Below, piece after piece: positions 9,692-19,048 of a DNA stretch of 64,000 nucleotides. Position 1 is the first letter of the stretch. Each line of letters opens with the position of its first letter. Source of the stretch: Croceivirga sp009797885 (GTDB lineage Bacteria; Bacteroidota; Bacteroidia; Flavobacteriales; Flavobacteriaceae); NCBI GenBank assembly GCA_045866215.1, contig AP035880.1, forward strand, positions 1,736,001-1,800,000, written 5' to 3'. A program made the translations under genes and the position numbers. The notes under the pieces were generated by a model. It was not told the DNA's origin and made no database searches. It worked only from the letters and a program-made list of their open reading frames with translations.

Positions 9692-10666
9692 TTGAACAGG
9701 TTGACCTATTTTTTTATCTGGCTTGTATTCGTACAGTGTTCATCCAATGGGTCCACGGAACCGATAGTTCTGGAGGCTTCCTGTTTTGATAACGTCCAGA
9801 ATGGCGATGAGACCGGTGTGGACTGTGGGGGAAGCTGTTCCCAGGCATGTGAACCCCTGGAACCCGTTGGGATTCCGACCACAGGATATTCGACACCTAT
9901 GGAATACTCCGGTCATACATTGATATGGTCCGATGAATTTGATGGAAATGGACTGGATACGGCCAAGTGGGACTTTCATTTGGGCGATGGATGTCCTGGT
10001 TTATGCAACTGGGGAAACAATGAAGAGCAGTATTTCACCAATACTTCCGATAACATCCATTTGGAACAGGGAAATCTTATCATTACGGCGATCGATCAAT
10101 TCGCCTCGGGAAAAAACTATACCTCATCCAGAATACATACGGATGATTCCTTTGAATTTCAGTTTGGACGGGTGGATATTCGAGCGAGTATGCCTTCGGC
10201 GCCTGGGACTTGGGTAGCGCTTTTTATGCTTAACAAGGAGTATACGATTACAAATCCCGATGCCTACTGGCCCAGTGGTGGGGAAATTGACATTATGGAG
10301 TACCTGGGGGAAGACGCCAATAACATTTTGGGAACGGCACACTATGGGACGGATTTTCCAGCAAACCATTATTTTGATTCCGTTGACTTTTCCTCGTTGA
10401 ATGGGGTTGCCTTTGATGAGGCATACTATGTTTTTTCCATTGTATGGGAGGAAGATCGTATCACCTGGTTGGTCAATGATATTGCTTATCATTCCCTATC
10501 GCCCGAAACAACAGCGGGCAATGGGCAGCCCTATCCATTTAATGATGCGTTCTATTTTGTTTTTGCCCTGTCCGTGGGAGGTAATTTGCCCAGTGCATCC
10601 CCCTCCCCTGCTGATTTTCCCGATTCGTTGATCATAGACTATGTCAGGGTTTTTCAAAAGGATTAA
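9692..10666 (+). CDS. GH16-family glucanase-type lipoprotein with TTG start
   Basis: This 324-residue enzyme should cleave internal beta-glycosidic bonds at the cell surface. The GH16 signature GEIDIMEY gives E198 (nucleophile), D200 and E203 (acid/base). The motif NWGNNEEQYFT near residue 106 is typical of laminarinase-like GH16 enzymes, so beta-1,3- or mixed-linkage glucan is the family expectation. The signal peptide with lipobox LVFVQC starts only from a TTG at 9692; an in-frame stop at 9677 excludes an upstream start. Residues 31-53 repeat the same Cys motif (QNGDETGVDCGG) seen in the preceding lipoprotein, placing the catalytic domain on a Cys-rich stalk. In this xylose-dominated locus its real substrate is uncertain. 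Confidence 0.9.
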   Translation: MNRLTYFFIWLVFVQCSSNGSTEPIVLEASCFDNVQNGDETGVDCGGSCSQACEPLEPVGIPTTGYSTPMEYSGHTLIWSDEFDGNGLDTAKWDFHLGDGCPGLCNWGNNEEQYFTNTSDNIHLEQGNLIITAIDQFASGKNYTSSRIHTDDSFEFQFGRVDIRASMPSAPGTWVALFMLNKEYTITNPDAYWPSGGEIDIMEYLGEDANNILGTAHYGTDFPANHYFDSVDFSSLNGVAFDEAYYVFSIVWEEDRITWLVNDIAYHSLSPETTAGNGQPYPFNDAFYFVFALSVGGNLPSASPSPADFPDSLIIDYVRVFQKD

Positions 10667-10800
10667 GAAAAGGGAATGGACATTACTAAATGGGTCGGAG
10701 CAACCAATATAATTGACAAAGGCCTAAAAAAAGGATTGAAAATGAGTAATAGGATTGGCTGGGATAATAGCTGCCGATCCAAAACAGATAACCCATAGGA

Positions 10801-12282
10801 ATGTATTTTATAGGATTGGACATAGGCAGTTCGTCGGTCAAGGTAGCCCTTGTGGAGCAGGATACGGGAAAATGCATTGGAGTGGTTCTTGAACCCGAGG
10901 AGGAAATGTCCATGTATGCCCCCCAAAAGGGCTGGGCGGAACAAAAACCACAGGATTGGTGGGCCTGTGTCTGCCGGGGCATCAAAAAAATTAAAAAGGC
11001 CCACACCATTTCCAAAAACGATATTGTCGGTATTGGAATCTCTTATCAAATGCACGGATTGGTGGTCGTGGATACCCAGGGCGAACCTTTGCGTAAATCC
11101 ATTATTTGGTGCGATAGCAGGGCAGTGGACATTGGAAATAGGGCATTCCAGGGAATAGGGGAAGACTATTGCAAAAATCATCTCTTGAATTCCCCAGCAA
11201 ATTTTACCCTGTCCAAACTCAAGTGGGTCCAGGAAAACGAACCTGAAACCTTCGCCAAGATCCATAAATTCATGTTACCGGGGGATTATATTGCCTATTG
11301 CCTGTCGGGAACCATGAACACCACCGTCCCAGGTCTTTCCGAAGCGATCCTATGGGATTTTAAGGCCAAAAAAGTCTCCTCCCAAGTGTTGGAGTACTTC
11401 CAAATTGACCGGGCGCTCCTCCCCGAAGTCGTGGAAACCTTTTCACAGCAGTCCACGGTCTCCAAAGAAGGTGCCCTGGAAAGCGGACTACGGGAAGGGA
11501 CCCCAATACTATACCGGGCCGGGGATCAACCCAACAACGCACTTTCACTCAATGTTTTCCATCCCGGTGAAGTGGCCGCTACCGGGGGAACCTCCGGGGT
11601 AGTTTACGCAGTGACCGACAATCTTGCGGTTAAGGAGTACGAAAGGGTGAACAATTTTGCACATGTGAACTATAAAAAAGACGGTGTGCACAACATCGGA
11701 AAACTCCTCTGCATCAATGGTGCCGGTATTCAATACCGTTGGTTGATGAACAATCTTTCGGTAGCGTCCTATGAAGAAATGAACCAATTGGCCGCTGAAG
11801 TGGAGGTGGGATCGGACGGGGTTTGCCTGATTCCCCTCGGAAATGGTGCCGAACGAATGTTGGGGAACAAAGATGTGGGAACACGCCTTGTGAATGTGGA
11901 CCTCAACAGGCATTCCAAGGCACAGCTGTGCAGGGCAGCGTTGGAGGGCATTGCCTTTTCGTTCGTCTACGGTATTGAGATCATGAAAAGGGATGGCATT
12001 GCCACCAAGTGCATTCGTGCTGGAAACGACAATCTGTTCCGTTCCGAAATTTTTGCGAACACCATAGCTACCTTAATCGGGAAAGAAATCGAAATCTACA
12101 ATACCACGGGTGCCGTGGGAGCGGCCAGGGCGTGTATCCTGGCCAATGGAAATCATTCGGAATTTGAATCGTACATGAAAAACGACCATGTCATGACCTT
12201 TATGCCCTTTAAGGACAAAACTCCCTATCAAAGCGCATATGAAAACTGGAAAAAAGAACTCGAATTAATCATAGATAACTAG
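10801..12282 (+). CDS. xylB: xylulokinase (FGGY carbohydrate kinase)
   Basis: The 493-residue protein phosphorylates D-xylulose to xylulose-5-phosphate in the cytoplasm, feeding the pentose phosphate pathway. The N-terminal phosphate-binding motif GLDIGSSSVKVALV, the central HGLVVVD and WCDSRA motifs, and the C-terminal ATPase region (RAALEGIAFSFVYGIEIM, AGNDNLFRSEIFANTIA) fit the FGGY family at usual length. The call of xylulokinase rather than another sugar kinase rests mainly on xylose isomerase starting 9 bases downstream. It begins a run of eight co-directional genes reaching the LacI regulator. Confidence 0.92.
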   Translation: MYFIGLDIGSSSVKVALVEQDTGKCIGVVLEPEEEMSMYAPQKGWAEQKPQDWWACVCRGIKKIKKAHTISKNDIVGIGISYQMHGLVVVDTQGEPLRKSIIWCDSRAVDIGNRAFQGIGEDYCKNHLLNSPANFTLSKLKWVQENEPETFAKIHKFMLPGDYIAYCLSGTMNTTVPGLSEAILWDFKAKKVSSQVLEYFQIDRALLPEVVETFSQQSTVSKEGALESGLREGTPILYRAGDQPNNALSLNVFHPGEVAATGGTSGVVYAVTDNLAVKEYERVNNFAHVNYKKDGVHNIGKLLCINGAGIQYRWLMNNLSVASYEEMNQLAAEVEVGSDGVCLIPLGNGAERMLGNKDVGTRLVNVDLNRHSKAQLCRAALEGIAFSFVYGIEIMKRDGIATKCIRAGNDNLFRSEIFANTIATLIGKEIEIYNTTGAVGAARACILANGNHSEFESYMKNDHVMTFMPFKDKTPYQSAYENWKKELELIIDN

Positions 12283-12291
12283 TATTTAAAG

Positions 12292-13617
12292 ATGGTACTT
12301 TTAGGAGAAAAGGAATTTTTTAAGGGAATCGGTAAGATCACCTATGAAGGCAGGGATTCGGACAATCCAATGGCCTTTAAGTTTTACAATCCGGAACAAA
12401 AAGTGGCGGGTAAGACCATGAGGGAGCATTTTAAATTTGCCATGGCCTATTGGCATACCCTCTGTGGAACGGGAGCCGATCCCTTTGGTCCGGGGACAAA
12501 GCAATTTCCCTGGGCCACCTCATCAGACCCGATGGAAGCGGCCAGGGACAAGGCCGATGCCGCTTTTGAATTCGCCACTAAAATGGGTTTTGGTTATTAT
12601 TGTTTTCATGACTTTGATTTGGTGGATGAAGCCGGGACCTTGGCGGAATCCGAGAAACGAATCCACAAGATTGTCGATTATCTTAAGCAAAAACAAGCTG
12701 CTTCCGGGGTAAAACTGCTTTGGGGAACCGCCAATTGCTTTTCCAACCCGCGGTATATGAACGGGGCGGCGTCAAATCCCGATTTTAATGTAGTGGCCCA
12801 CGCCGGGGCACAGGTCAAAATTGCCTTGGATGCCACCATAGCCCTCAATGGTGAAAACTATGTGTTCTGGGGCGGCCGTGAAGGTTATATGTCCCTTTTG
12901 AACACGAATATGAAATTGGAACAGGAAAATATTGGCCGCTTTTTGAACATGGCAAAGGACTATGCCAGGAGCCAAGGTTTTAAGGGGACCTTCTTTATTG
13001 AACCCAAACCCATGGAACCCACAAAGCACCAATATGATTTTGATGCGGCGACCTCCATAAATTCGATTCGTGAATACGGCCTGGAAAATGATTTTAAATT
13101 GAACATCGAGGTAAATCATGCCACCCTGGCGCAACACACCTTTCAGCATGAACTGCAGGTTGCTGCGAATGCGGGTATGCTGGGCAGCATAGACGCGAAC
13201 CGCGGTGATTACCAGAATGGATGGGATACGGACCAGTTTCCGAACAATTTCATGGAAACGGCCGAGGCCATGCTCGTGTTCTTAAAAGCGGGTGGCCTAC
13301 AAGGGGGAGGAATCAATTTTGATGCAAAGACCCGTAGAAATTCCACCGATTTGGAGGATATCTTTCTAGCACATATTGGCGGGGCGGACACTTTCGCCAG
13401 GGGACTATTAATTGCCGATGCCTTAATCAAAAAATCGAACTACGAAGTATTGCTGGAGAAACGTTATGCCTCGTTTACCTCGGGCAAAGGATTGGATTTT
13501 GTGCGCGATGCCCTGTCCTTGAACGATTTATATGAGTATACTAAAGTGGCGGGAGCGCCGGAACAAATCAGTGGAAAGCAGGAGTTGTTTGAAAATATTT
13601 TAAATCAATATTGCTAG
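12292..13617 (+). CDS. xylA: xylose isomerase
   Basis: This 441-residue enzyme interconverts D-xylose and D-xylulose using two divalent metal ions. Length and sequence fit the longer class II isomerases. Diagnostic segments are YYCFHDFDL (catalytic His region), VFWGGREGY, FFIEPKPMEPTKHQYDFD, EVNHATLAQHTFQHEL and GSIDANRGDYQNGWDTDQFP, which carry the metal ligands. It follows xylB closely and precedes the sugar symporter, so uptake, isomerisation and phosphorylation are encoded together. Confidence 0.98.
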   Translation: MVLLGEKEFFKGIGKITYEGRDSDNPMAFKFYNPEQKVAGKTMREHFKFAMAYWHTLCGTGADPFGPGTKQFPWATSSDPMEAARDKADAAFEFATKMGFGYYCFHDFDLVDEAGTLAESEKRIHKIVDYLKQKQAASGVKLLWGTANCFSNPRYMNGAASNPDFNVVAHAGAQVKIALDATIALNGENYVFWGGREGYMSLLNTNMKLEQENIGRFLNMAKDYARSQGFKGTFFIEPKPMEPTKHQYDFDAATSINSIREYGLENDFKLNIEVNHATLAQHTFQHELQVAANAGMLGSIDANRGDYQNGWDTDQFPNNFMETAEAMLVFLKAGGLQGGGINFDAKTRRNSTDLEDIFLAHIGGADTFARGLLIADALIKKSNYEVLLEKRYASFTSGKGLDFVRDALSLNDLYEYTKVAGAPEQISGKQELFENILNQYC

Positions 13618-13731
13618 GACAATTCATGGAATCCAATTGGGAAACAGCAAATAGGTGGGTCTTGGGTGACCATTTGGACGCAAGGAGCTGCCAAAGCCCG
13701 TCCACAATGGATAGCGGGATTATTGGCATAC

Positions 13732-13744
13732 GTTATCCGATAAC
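13732..13744. promoter_or_regulatory. operator-like palindrome upstream of the sugar symporter
   Basis: GTTATCCGATAAC is a perfect 6+1+6 inverted repeat about 70 bases before the symporter start, in the longest gap of the xylose operon (195 bases). From memory it resembles the operators of LacI-family gluconate repressors. It could be an internal control point for symporter and GH43; the binding protein is inferred, not shown. Confidence 0.45.
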
Positions 13745-13812
13745 ATTCCAACTATGAAACAAACATGAATTTTTAAATATCTTATTTATAAGTGATTAAA
13801 AATTTTAAACAC

Positions 13813-15363
13813 ATGAAAAACGCTTCTAAAAAAACTTGGTTTTTGGCATTGGTGGTTTCCTTGGGCGGATTCCTTTATGGGTTTGATGCGGCCATTATTT
13901 CAGGGGTAATGAACTTTGTGACCCCTGAGTTCAACCTCAACACCACGCAGCAGGGTTGGGTTCCCAGTTCGCCTTTGTTTGCGGCCATGTTTGCCATGCT
14001 CATTTCCGGAAGGATAAGCGACGTGGTTGGGCGGAAGAAAATGTTATTGATCGTTGCATTTTTATATGCGTTTTCAGCTTTTATGTCTGCCTATGCCATC
14101 GACTATCAAATGCTTTGGATTGCACGAATGATCGGTGGTGTGGCATTTGGAGCCGCGCTCATTATTGCCCCGGTGTATATCGCCGAAGTTTCCACGGCCA
14201 AGTCAAGGGGCAAATTGGTTTCCATCCAGCAATTGAACATTGTCCTGGGCTTTTTTGCGGCTTTTTTGAGCAACTATTATTTCAACGAGGCCTATACGTC
14301 TGGAATGAGTTCCTTTTTGACCAAAGAAAATGTTTGGCGGTGGATGTTGGGTGTCGAGTGTATTCCCGCAATTTCATACTTCGTGCTATTGCTTTTTGTG
14401 CCCAGGAGCCCGCGTTGGCTCTTTATAACAAAAAAGGACGAGGAAGCCCGTGGGGTTCTGATTTCCCTACATGGCAATCAACAGGGAAAGGACGAGGCCA
14501 AATCCATTTTGGAAAGTCTGGAGGCATCCAGAAAAAGTCAGGACAAAATCAGTATAAAGGACTTGTTCCATAAGTCATTAAGGTATGTCCTTACGGTAGG
14601 AATAGTTATCGGGATCATCCAGCAGATTACGGGAATCAATGCGGTATACTACTACGCTACATCCATCTTCCAACAAACGGGTATTGGCACCAATGCAGCC
14701 TTTTTATCCGGGGTGTTGTTAAGCTTTACCACCGTGGCCTTTACCATAGTTGCACTTTTTCTTATTGATAGATTGGGTAGGCGCCCTTTGTTCCTCATTG
14801 GACTGGCCGGTATTGCCGTAAGCATGTTGTTGTGTGGATACGGTTTTAGTAAAGCAACTTACCAGTTAAGCAGTGAAAAGATAGCTGTGTTGGATAGTTC
14901 CCTTCAACAAAAACTGGAGGTTTATATGGACAAGGTATACGATAAGGATATTGATTTTAAAAATGAGATGCAGCAAGCCCTTGGGACGGAGGTCTATGCA
15001 AAAAATGAGAGCGTCCTTCTTGAAGTCGCCACCAACATGAATCCAATCCTGATATTGATTGGGATTTTGGGCTTTGTTGCTTGTTTTGCTTTTTCATTGG
15101 GCCCCGTTATGTGGGTAATGCTGTCAGAATTGTTTCCCAATCGCTATCGCGGGCTCCTCATTGGGTGTATTGGATTTTTAAATGGTTTTTCAAGTTGGTT
15201 GGTCACACAAATTTTTCCTTGGGAACTGGCCAATCTTGGTAACGCGAAGACCTTTATGATTTTTGGAGTAACCGCACTTATCGGTTTTTTCATCCTGATG
15301 AAAATATTGCCGGAGACCAAAGGAAAGTCCTTGGAAGAACTTGAAGCTGAATTGATACGATAA
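13813..15363 (+). CDS. MFS sugar porter, probable xylose:H+ symporter
   Basis: This 516-residue inner-membrane protein has the sugar-porter signatures: GRISDVVGRKKML after TM2, QQITGINAVYYYATSIFQQTG in TM7, DRLGRRPLF after TM8 and PETKGKSLEELE at the end. Context with xylA and xylB makes xylose the likely cargo, entering with protons. I place the start at the ATG at 13813 (MKNASKKTWF); a GTG at 13792 would add seven residues. An extra hydrophilic stretch of about 60 residues (SSEKIAVLDSS to ATNMN) sits between TM9 and TM10, longer than in the E. coli XylE type. It shares an overlapping TAATG with the GH43 gene. Confidence 0.92.
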   Translation: MKNASKKTWFLALVVSLGGFLYGFDAAIISGVMNFVTPEFNLNTTQQGWVPSSPLFAAMFAMLISGRISDVVGRKKMLLIVAFLYAFSAFMSAYAIDYQMLWIARMIGGVAFGAALIIAPVYIAEVSTAKSRGKLVSIQQLNIVLGFFAAFLSNYYFNEAYTSGMSSFLTKENVWRWMLGVECIPAISYFVLLLFVPRSPRWLFITKKDEEARGVLISLHGNQQGKDEAKSILESLEASRKSQDKISIKDLFHKSLRYVLTVGIVIGIIQQITGINAVYYYATSIFQQTGIGTNAAFLSGVLLSFTTVAFTIVALFLIDRLGRRPLFLIGLAGIAVSMLLCGYGFSKATYQLSSEKIAVLDSSLQQKLEVYMDKVYDKDIDFKNEMQQALGTEVYAKNESVLLEVATNMNPILILIGILGFVACFAFSLGPVMWVMLSELFPNRYRGLLIGCIGFLNGFSSWLVTQIFPWELANLGNAKTFMIFGVTALIGFFILMKILPETKGKSLEELEAELIR

Positions 15364-16961
15364 TGAGTACGATACAAAATCCAATATTAAAAGGGTTTAA
15401 TCCAGATCCATCTATTTGCCGGGTTGGCGATGACTATTACATCGCTACATCGACTTTTGAATGGTTCCCTGGAGTACAGATCCACCATTCCAAAGACCTT
15501 AAAAATTGGAAACTGGTCGCAAGGCCCCTTAACCGGATTTCACAATTGAATATGAAGGGCATCCCCGATTCCTGTGGGGTTTGGGCACCGTGTTTGACCT
15601 ATGACAAAGGCGTGTTTTATCTGGTCTATACCAACGTAAAATCCTTTGATGGCGTATGGAAGGACACCCCAAATTACATGGTCACCACAACCGATATCTT
15701 AGGGGAATGGAGCGAGCCCATTTATTTATCTTCCAGAGGTTTTGATGGTTCCCTTTTTCATGATCCGGATGGAAAAAAATGGTATGTAAGCATGCTCGTC
15801 GACCATCGAAACGGTAAGTTCTTTGGTGGGATTGAAATGCAGGAATATGACCCTATCCAAAAAAGATTGATAGGTAAGGTGCACTATATTACCAAGGGGA
15901 CCGATTTAGGGCTGACCGAAGGGCCACATCTGTACAAAAGGGGTGCATATTATTATATTGTCTTGGCAGAGGGCGGCACGGAGTATGGGCATGCCATGAG
16001 TATTGGAAGGAGCACCTCCATATTTGGGCCTTATGAGTTCCATCCCGAAAATCCTTTTATCTCTGCGGCCGAAGCTAAAAACAACGTACTTCAAAAAGCC
16101 GGTCATGGTGATTTGGTGGAGACCCAAAACGGGGATTGGTATACCGTTTTTTTGGTGGGCAGGCCCCTTACAACGCACGGGAACTGCACCTTGGGTCGGG
16201 AAACTGCCATTGAGGAGGTGGTATGGAGAGCGGGGTGGCCGTGGCTAAAATGTGGGGGACGTATTCCAAGGGAAAGGATTCCCATGCCCAAGCTCACGGA
16301 ACACCTATTCGATGATCCGAAGGAAAAGGTGGAATTCAACAATGGCAGCATTCCCATTGATTTTCAATCCTTGCGGATTCCTGTTTCGCCGGACTGGTGC
16401 GACCTTACGTCAAGAAAGGGCTTTCTGAGGCTCTATGGCAAGGAATCCCTGACCTCCTTGCACAACCAAAGCCTTTTGGCCAGGAGAATCCAGGATTTTC
16501 ATGTAGTGGTTTCCACGGAACTTGAATTCCATCCAACCAACATCCATCATATGGCCGGTCTGGTATTTTATTACAATGCCGGGCATTACCATTACGCCTG
16601 TGTAACCTCCAATTCCGATGGTTCCAAAAAGTTTTTGAGCGTCATCTCTTCCGATAATTATAAAATGAGCTTTCAGGACGAGTTGGAGGACATTACCGCT
16701 TACGGGACGATTGTGCTGCGCGGAGAGATGAATCGCGATCAATTGCAATTCCATTACAGTACGGATGGGATGGATTTTAGGCCCATGGGGCAGGTACTGG
16801 ATGCCAGCATATTGTCCGATGATCATGTGAGGAATGGCAGAAGTCGCTATCGACCGGCATTCACGGGGAGCTTTGTTGGAATGTGCTGCCAGGATTTGGA
16901 AATGAATGCCCACCATGCGGATTTTAAATGGTTTGCATATAAAGAAATCAATAATCAGTAG
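15363..16961 (+). CDS. GH43 beta-xylosidase (subfamily 11-like)
   Basis: This 532-residue enzyme should release xylose from the ends of xylo-oligosaccharides. The five-bladed propeller has D15 in NPDPSICR as general base, D128 in FDGSLFHDPDG as pKa modulator and E186 in LTEGPHL as acid. These positions lie within one residue of D14, D127 and E186 that I recall for the Selenomonas SXA beta-xylosidase. The C-terminal ~200 residues form the beta-sandwich of this subgroup that closes the active-site pocket. No signal peptide is present, so it acts in the cytoplasm on imported oligosaccharides, consistent with its coupling to the symporter gene. Confidence 0.93.
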   Translation: MSTIQNPILKGFNPDPSICRVGDDYYIATSTFEWFPGVQIHHSKDLKNWKLVARPLNRISQLNMKGIPDSCGVWAPCLTYDKGVFYLVYTNVKSFDGVWKDTPNYMVTTTDILGEWSEPIYLSSRGFDGSLFHDPDGKKWYVSMLVDHRNGKFFGGIEMQEYDPIQKRLIGKVHYITKGTDLGLTEGPHLYKRGAYYYIVLAEGGTEYGHAMSIGRSTSIFGPYEFHPENPFISAAEAKNNVLQKAGHGDLVETQNGDWYTVFLVGRPLTTHGNCTLGRETAIEEVVWRAGWPWLKCGGRIPRERIPMPKLTEHLFDDPKEKVEFNNGSIPIDFQSLRIPVSPDWCDLTSRKGFLRLYGKESLTSLHNQSLLARRIQDFHVVVSTELEFHPTNIHHMAGLVFYYNAGHYHYACVTSNSDGSKKFLSVISSDNYKMSFQDELEDITAYGTIVLRGEMNRDQLQFHYSTDGMDFRPMGQVLDASILSDDHVRNGRSRYRPAFTGSFVGMCCQDLEMNAHHADFKWFAYKEINNQ

Positions 16962-17102
16962 GTATGAAGCCAGGTTTTAATCCAAAATATCGGTCTGGCA
17001 GACCAGGGAAAACCATTTCGTTCGTATGGGGTCATCCTGGGTTTCATCCTACTAAAAGAAAGCTAAATGCATATCCTTGATTGTGTCAGTAATTGATTTT
17101 CC

Positions 17103-17139
17103 TGTCACATCGAGCGGAGTCGAGATGCTTTTGCTGACA
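17103..17139. repeat. short palindromic repeat, single arm with TCGAGCGnAGTCGA core
   Basis: The core TCGAGCGGAGTCGAGA differs at one base from both arms of the element at 44319-44375. The copy is bracketed by TGTCA and TGACA. It lies in the 230-base gap between GH43 and GH26. It looks like a dispersed REP-type repeat. Confidence 0.6.
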
Positions 17140-17191
17140 AAACTTAAATAATGGAACACACGTGGAATCAAAAAACTAAAAAGTAGCCATC

Positions 17192-18319
17192 ATGAAAAAA
17201 CAAGGATTCATTTTTTTTGGTCTTGCCCTTTTACTTTCCTGTACGGAAAGGAAACAGGAAAAAAGCGATACCATCCCTACGGAAGAAGAAAACGTACAAA
17301 GGCAACTGGCGAAATTTGAACCCAAAGAAGGGGTACTGCTATTCGTGGGGCAGGAATTGGAAGCTGTTGGAGGTCTTGAAAACTACAATGACGGCTATCT
17401 TGATCATTTCACCAAACCCGCCGGATGGACCACGTACACCAATATCAATCCCGGAGGAAACTCCTTTGGACGTGTTCAGGAGGGACTGGACGGACTATTT
17501 GATACCCATGATTGGGGGGACAGCGATTACAATGCCACCTTACAACATGAGGATCCGGATTATTCAAATATGGCCATGGCCATAGGACTCCAGTTTGTCA
17601 ATAATGAGGAGAAAGTGGCCGATGGTACACATGATGCCTATATCGATAGGCTCGGGGATTTTTTATTATCCTTGGGAAAGCGTCCCGTTTTTTTGCGGAT
17701 AGCCTATGAATTTGATGGGGATCCCTGGAATCATTATGACCGGGAAACCACCATTGTTGCCTATAAAAGGATAGTGGACCGATTGCGTGCCAAAGGGGTT
17801 ACCAATACCGCCTATGTTTGGCAATCCACGGGATTCATTTCGGGCCAGGAACATTTGGAAGGTTGGTACCCCGGTGACGATTATGTGGATTGGTGCGGAG
17901 TGTCCTTTTTTAACCGTTGGAAGGAAATTGAGATGTTTGAGTTTGCCCGGAAAAAGGGAAAGCCCGTTTTTATTGCGGAAGCCACCCCTACCATTTCGGA
18001 TTATGGGGGCAAATTGTACGGATTGACCAAAGAGACCCAATTGGGCAATCCGGAACAGGCGGAGGAAGCCTGGCAAAAATGGTTCTTGCCCTTCTTCAAT
18101 GCCATTGCGGAAAATGCCGATGTGGTCAAAGCCGTACACTATATCAATTGCCATTGGGATTCCCATCCCATGTGGGTGGAAAACCCCACTTTTAAAGGGA
18201 TAGATGCCCGCTTGCATATAAACGATTCCATCAGCAAACGGTGGATCGAACGGACGTCAAAAGCACCATTTATCCTGTCTTCGGAGGATTTATACGACCG
18301 CCTTTACAACAATCACTAA
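17192..18319 (+). CDS. GH26-family endo-glycanase lipoprotein
   Basis: This 375-residue lipoprotein (lipobox LALLLSC, Cys17) carries a GH26 (beta/alpha)8 domain. Likely catalytic residues are E173 in LRIAYEFDG (acid/base) and E263 in VFIAEATP (nucleophile), about 90 residues apart as usual in clan GH-A. Known GH26 activities are beta-mannanase, beta-1,3-xylanase and lichenase. With a beta-xylosidase, xylose isomerase and xylulokinase in the same operon, an endo-xylanase role, possibly on beta-1,3-linked algal xylan, is the favoured inference. The substrate cannot be fixed from motifs alone. It would act at the cell surface or in the periplasm. Confidence 0.85.
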   Translation: MKKQGFIFFGLALLLSCTERKQEKSDTIPTEEENVQRQLAKFEPKEGVLLFVGQELEAVGGLENYNDGYLDHFTKPAGWTTYTNINPGGNSFGRVQEGLDGLFDTHDWGDSDYNATLQHEDPDYSNMAMAIGLQFVNNEEKVADGTHDAYIDRLGDFLLSLGKRPVFLRIAYEFDGDPWNHYDRETTIVAYKRIVDRLRAKGVTNTAYVWQSTGFISGQEHLEGWYPGDDYVDWCGVSFFNRWKEIEMFEFARKKGKPVFIAEATPTISDYGGKLYGLTKETQLGNPEQAEEAWQKWFLPFFNAIAENADVVKAVHYINCHWDSHPMWVENPTFKGIDARLHINDSISKRWIERTSKAPFILSSEDLYDRLYNNH

Positions 18320-18329
18320 AACCGAAAAA

Positions 18330-19031
18330 ATGGACCTTAAAAAAATCCATGACACCTTTTGGGACCAGGGGTATGTCATCTTTGAAAAGTTTTTTGACGA
18401 TGCTTTAATGGATGCCTACCATGAAAAAATAGCGTTCCATTACGGGACGGACCCCAGTTGGGAACATACGGAGGAGTTTATCTCGAAATCCTCGGTAGAG
18501 GTCATTCCCTGGTTTCCTTATCGGGATGGTACAGGCGGTTTTGATGGCATAGATAAGGATATCGTTTTTAATCAAATTACGGATGCCATCCTTAAAAATG
18601 GATGGAACAACCTTTACTGTATGATGATGTTTTCAAAAGCGGGAAGCAAAGGTCAGGCATGGCACCAGGATTGTCCGCCGGAAGACCCCTTTAAATACAA
18701 CCTCAATCGTTTGGTGTATACCCAGGATATCACCAACGAGACCGGAGGCGAAATCGTGATTATGCCCAAAACACATAAAGCAGGAGTACTTCCTGTGGGC
18801 GACCCTCACGAAGCTCTGGACGGACAATTGGTCCTTCAACCCAAGAAGGGAACCGTTATTTTCTTGCATGGGCATTGTTTTCATGGCGTAATGCCCGTGA
18901 AAAAAGATAGAATTTCCACTAATTTTAGGGCAGTACCCATGGGTACCCCCGAAACGATTACCGATATCTGTGTATACCGAAATATGAGGTATCGTTTTTC
19001 AACCTCGGAAATCATCGAGGAACGGGAATAA
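18330..19031 (+). CDS. phytanoyl-CoA dioxygenase (PhyH)-like Fe(II)/2-oxoglutarate enzyme
   Basis: The 233-residue cytoplasmic protein has the 2-His-1-carboxylate iron site typical of the family: WHQD (H112, D114) and a distal His in HGHCFHGVMP (H182 or H185), with Arg residues near 195-200 to hold 2-oxoglutarate. Members hydroxylate small molecules at the expense of oxygen. It sits 10 bases after GH26 and 17 before the oxidoreductase, so it is part of the sugar operon. Its substrate there is unknown; a modified sugar released from the polysaccharide is one possibility. Confidence 0.8.
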   Translation: MDLKKIHDTFWDQGYVIFEKFFDDALMDAYHEKIAFHYGTDPSWEHTEEFISKSSVEVIPWFPYRDGTGGFDGIDKDIVFNQITDAILKNGWNNLYCMMMFSKAGSKGQAWHQDCPPEDPFKYNLNRLVYTQDITNETGGEIVIMPKTHKAGVLPVGDPHEALDGQLVLQPKKGTVIFLHGHCFHGVMPVKKDRISTNFRAVPMGTPETITDICVYRNMRYRFSTSEIIEERE

Positions 19032-19048
19032 ATAGGTGGATTCAAAAC

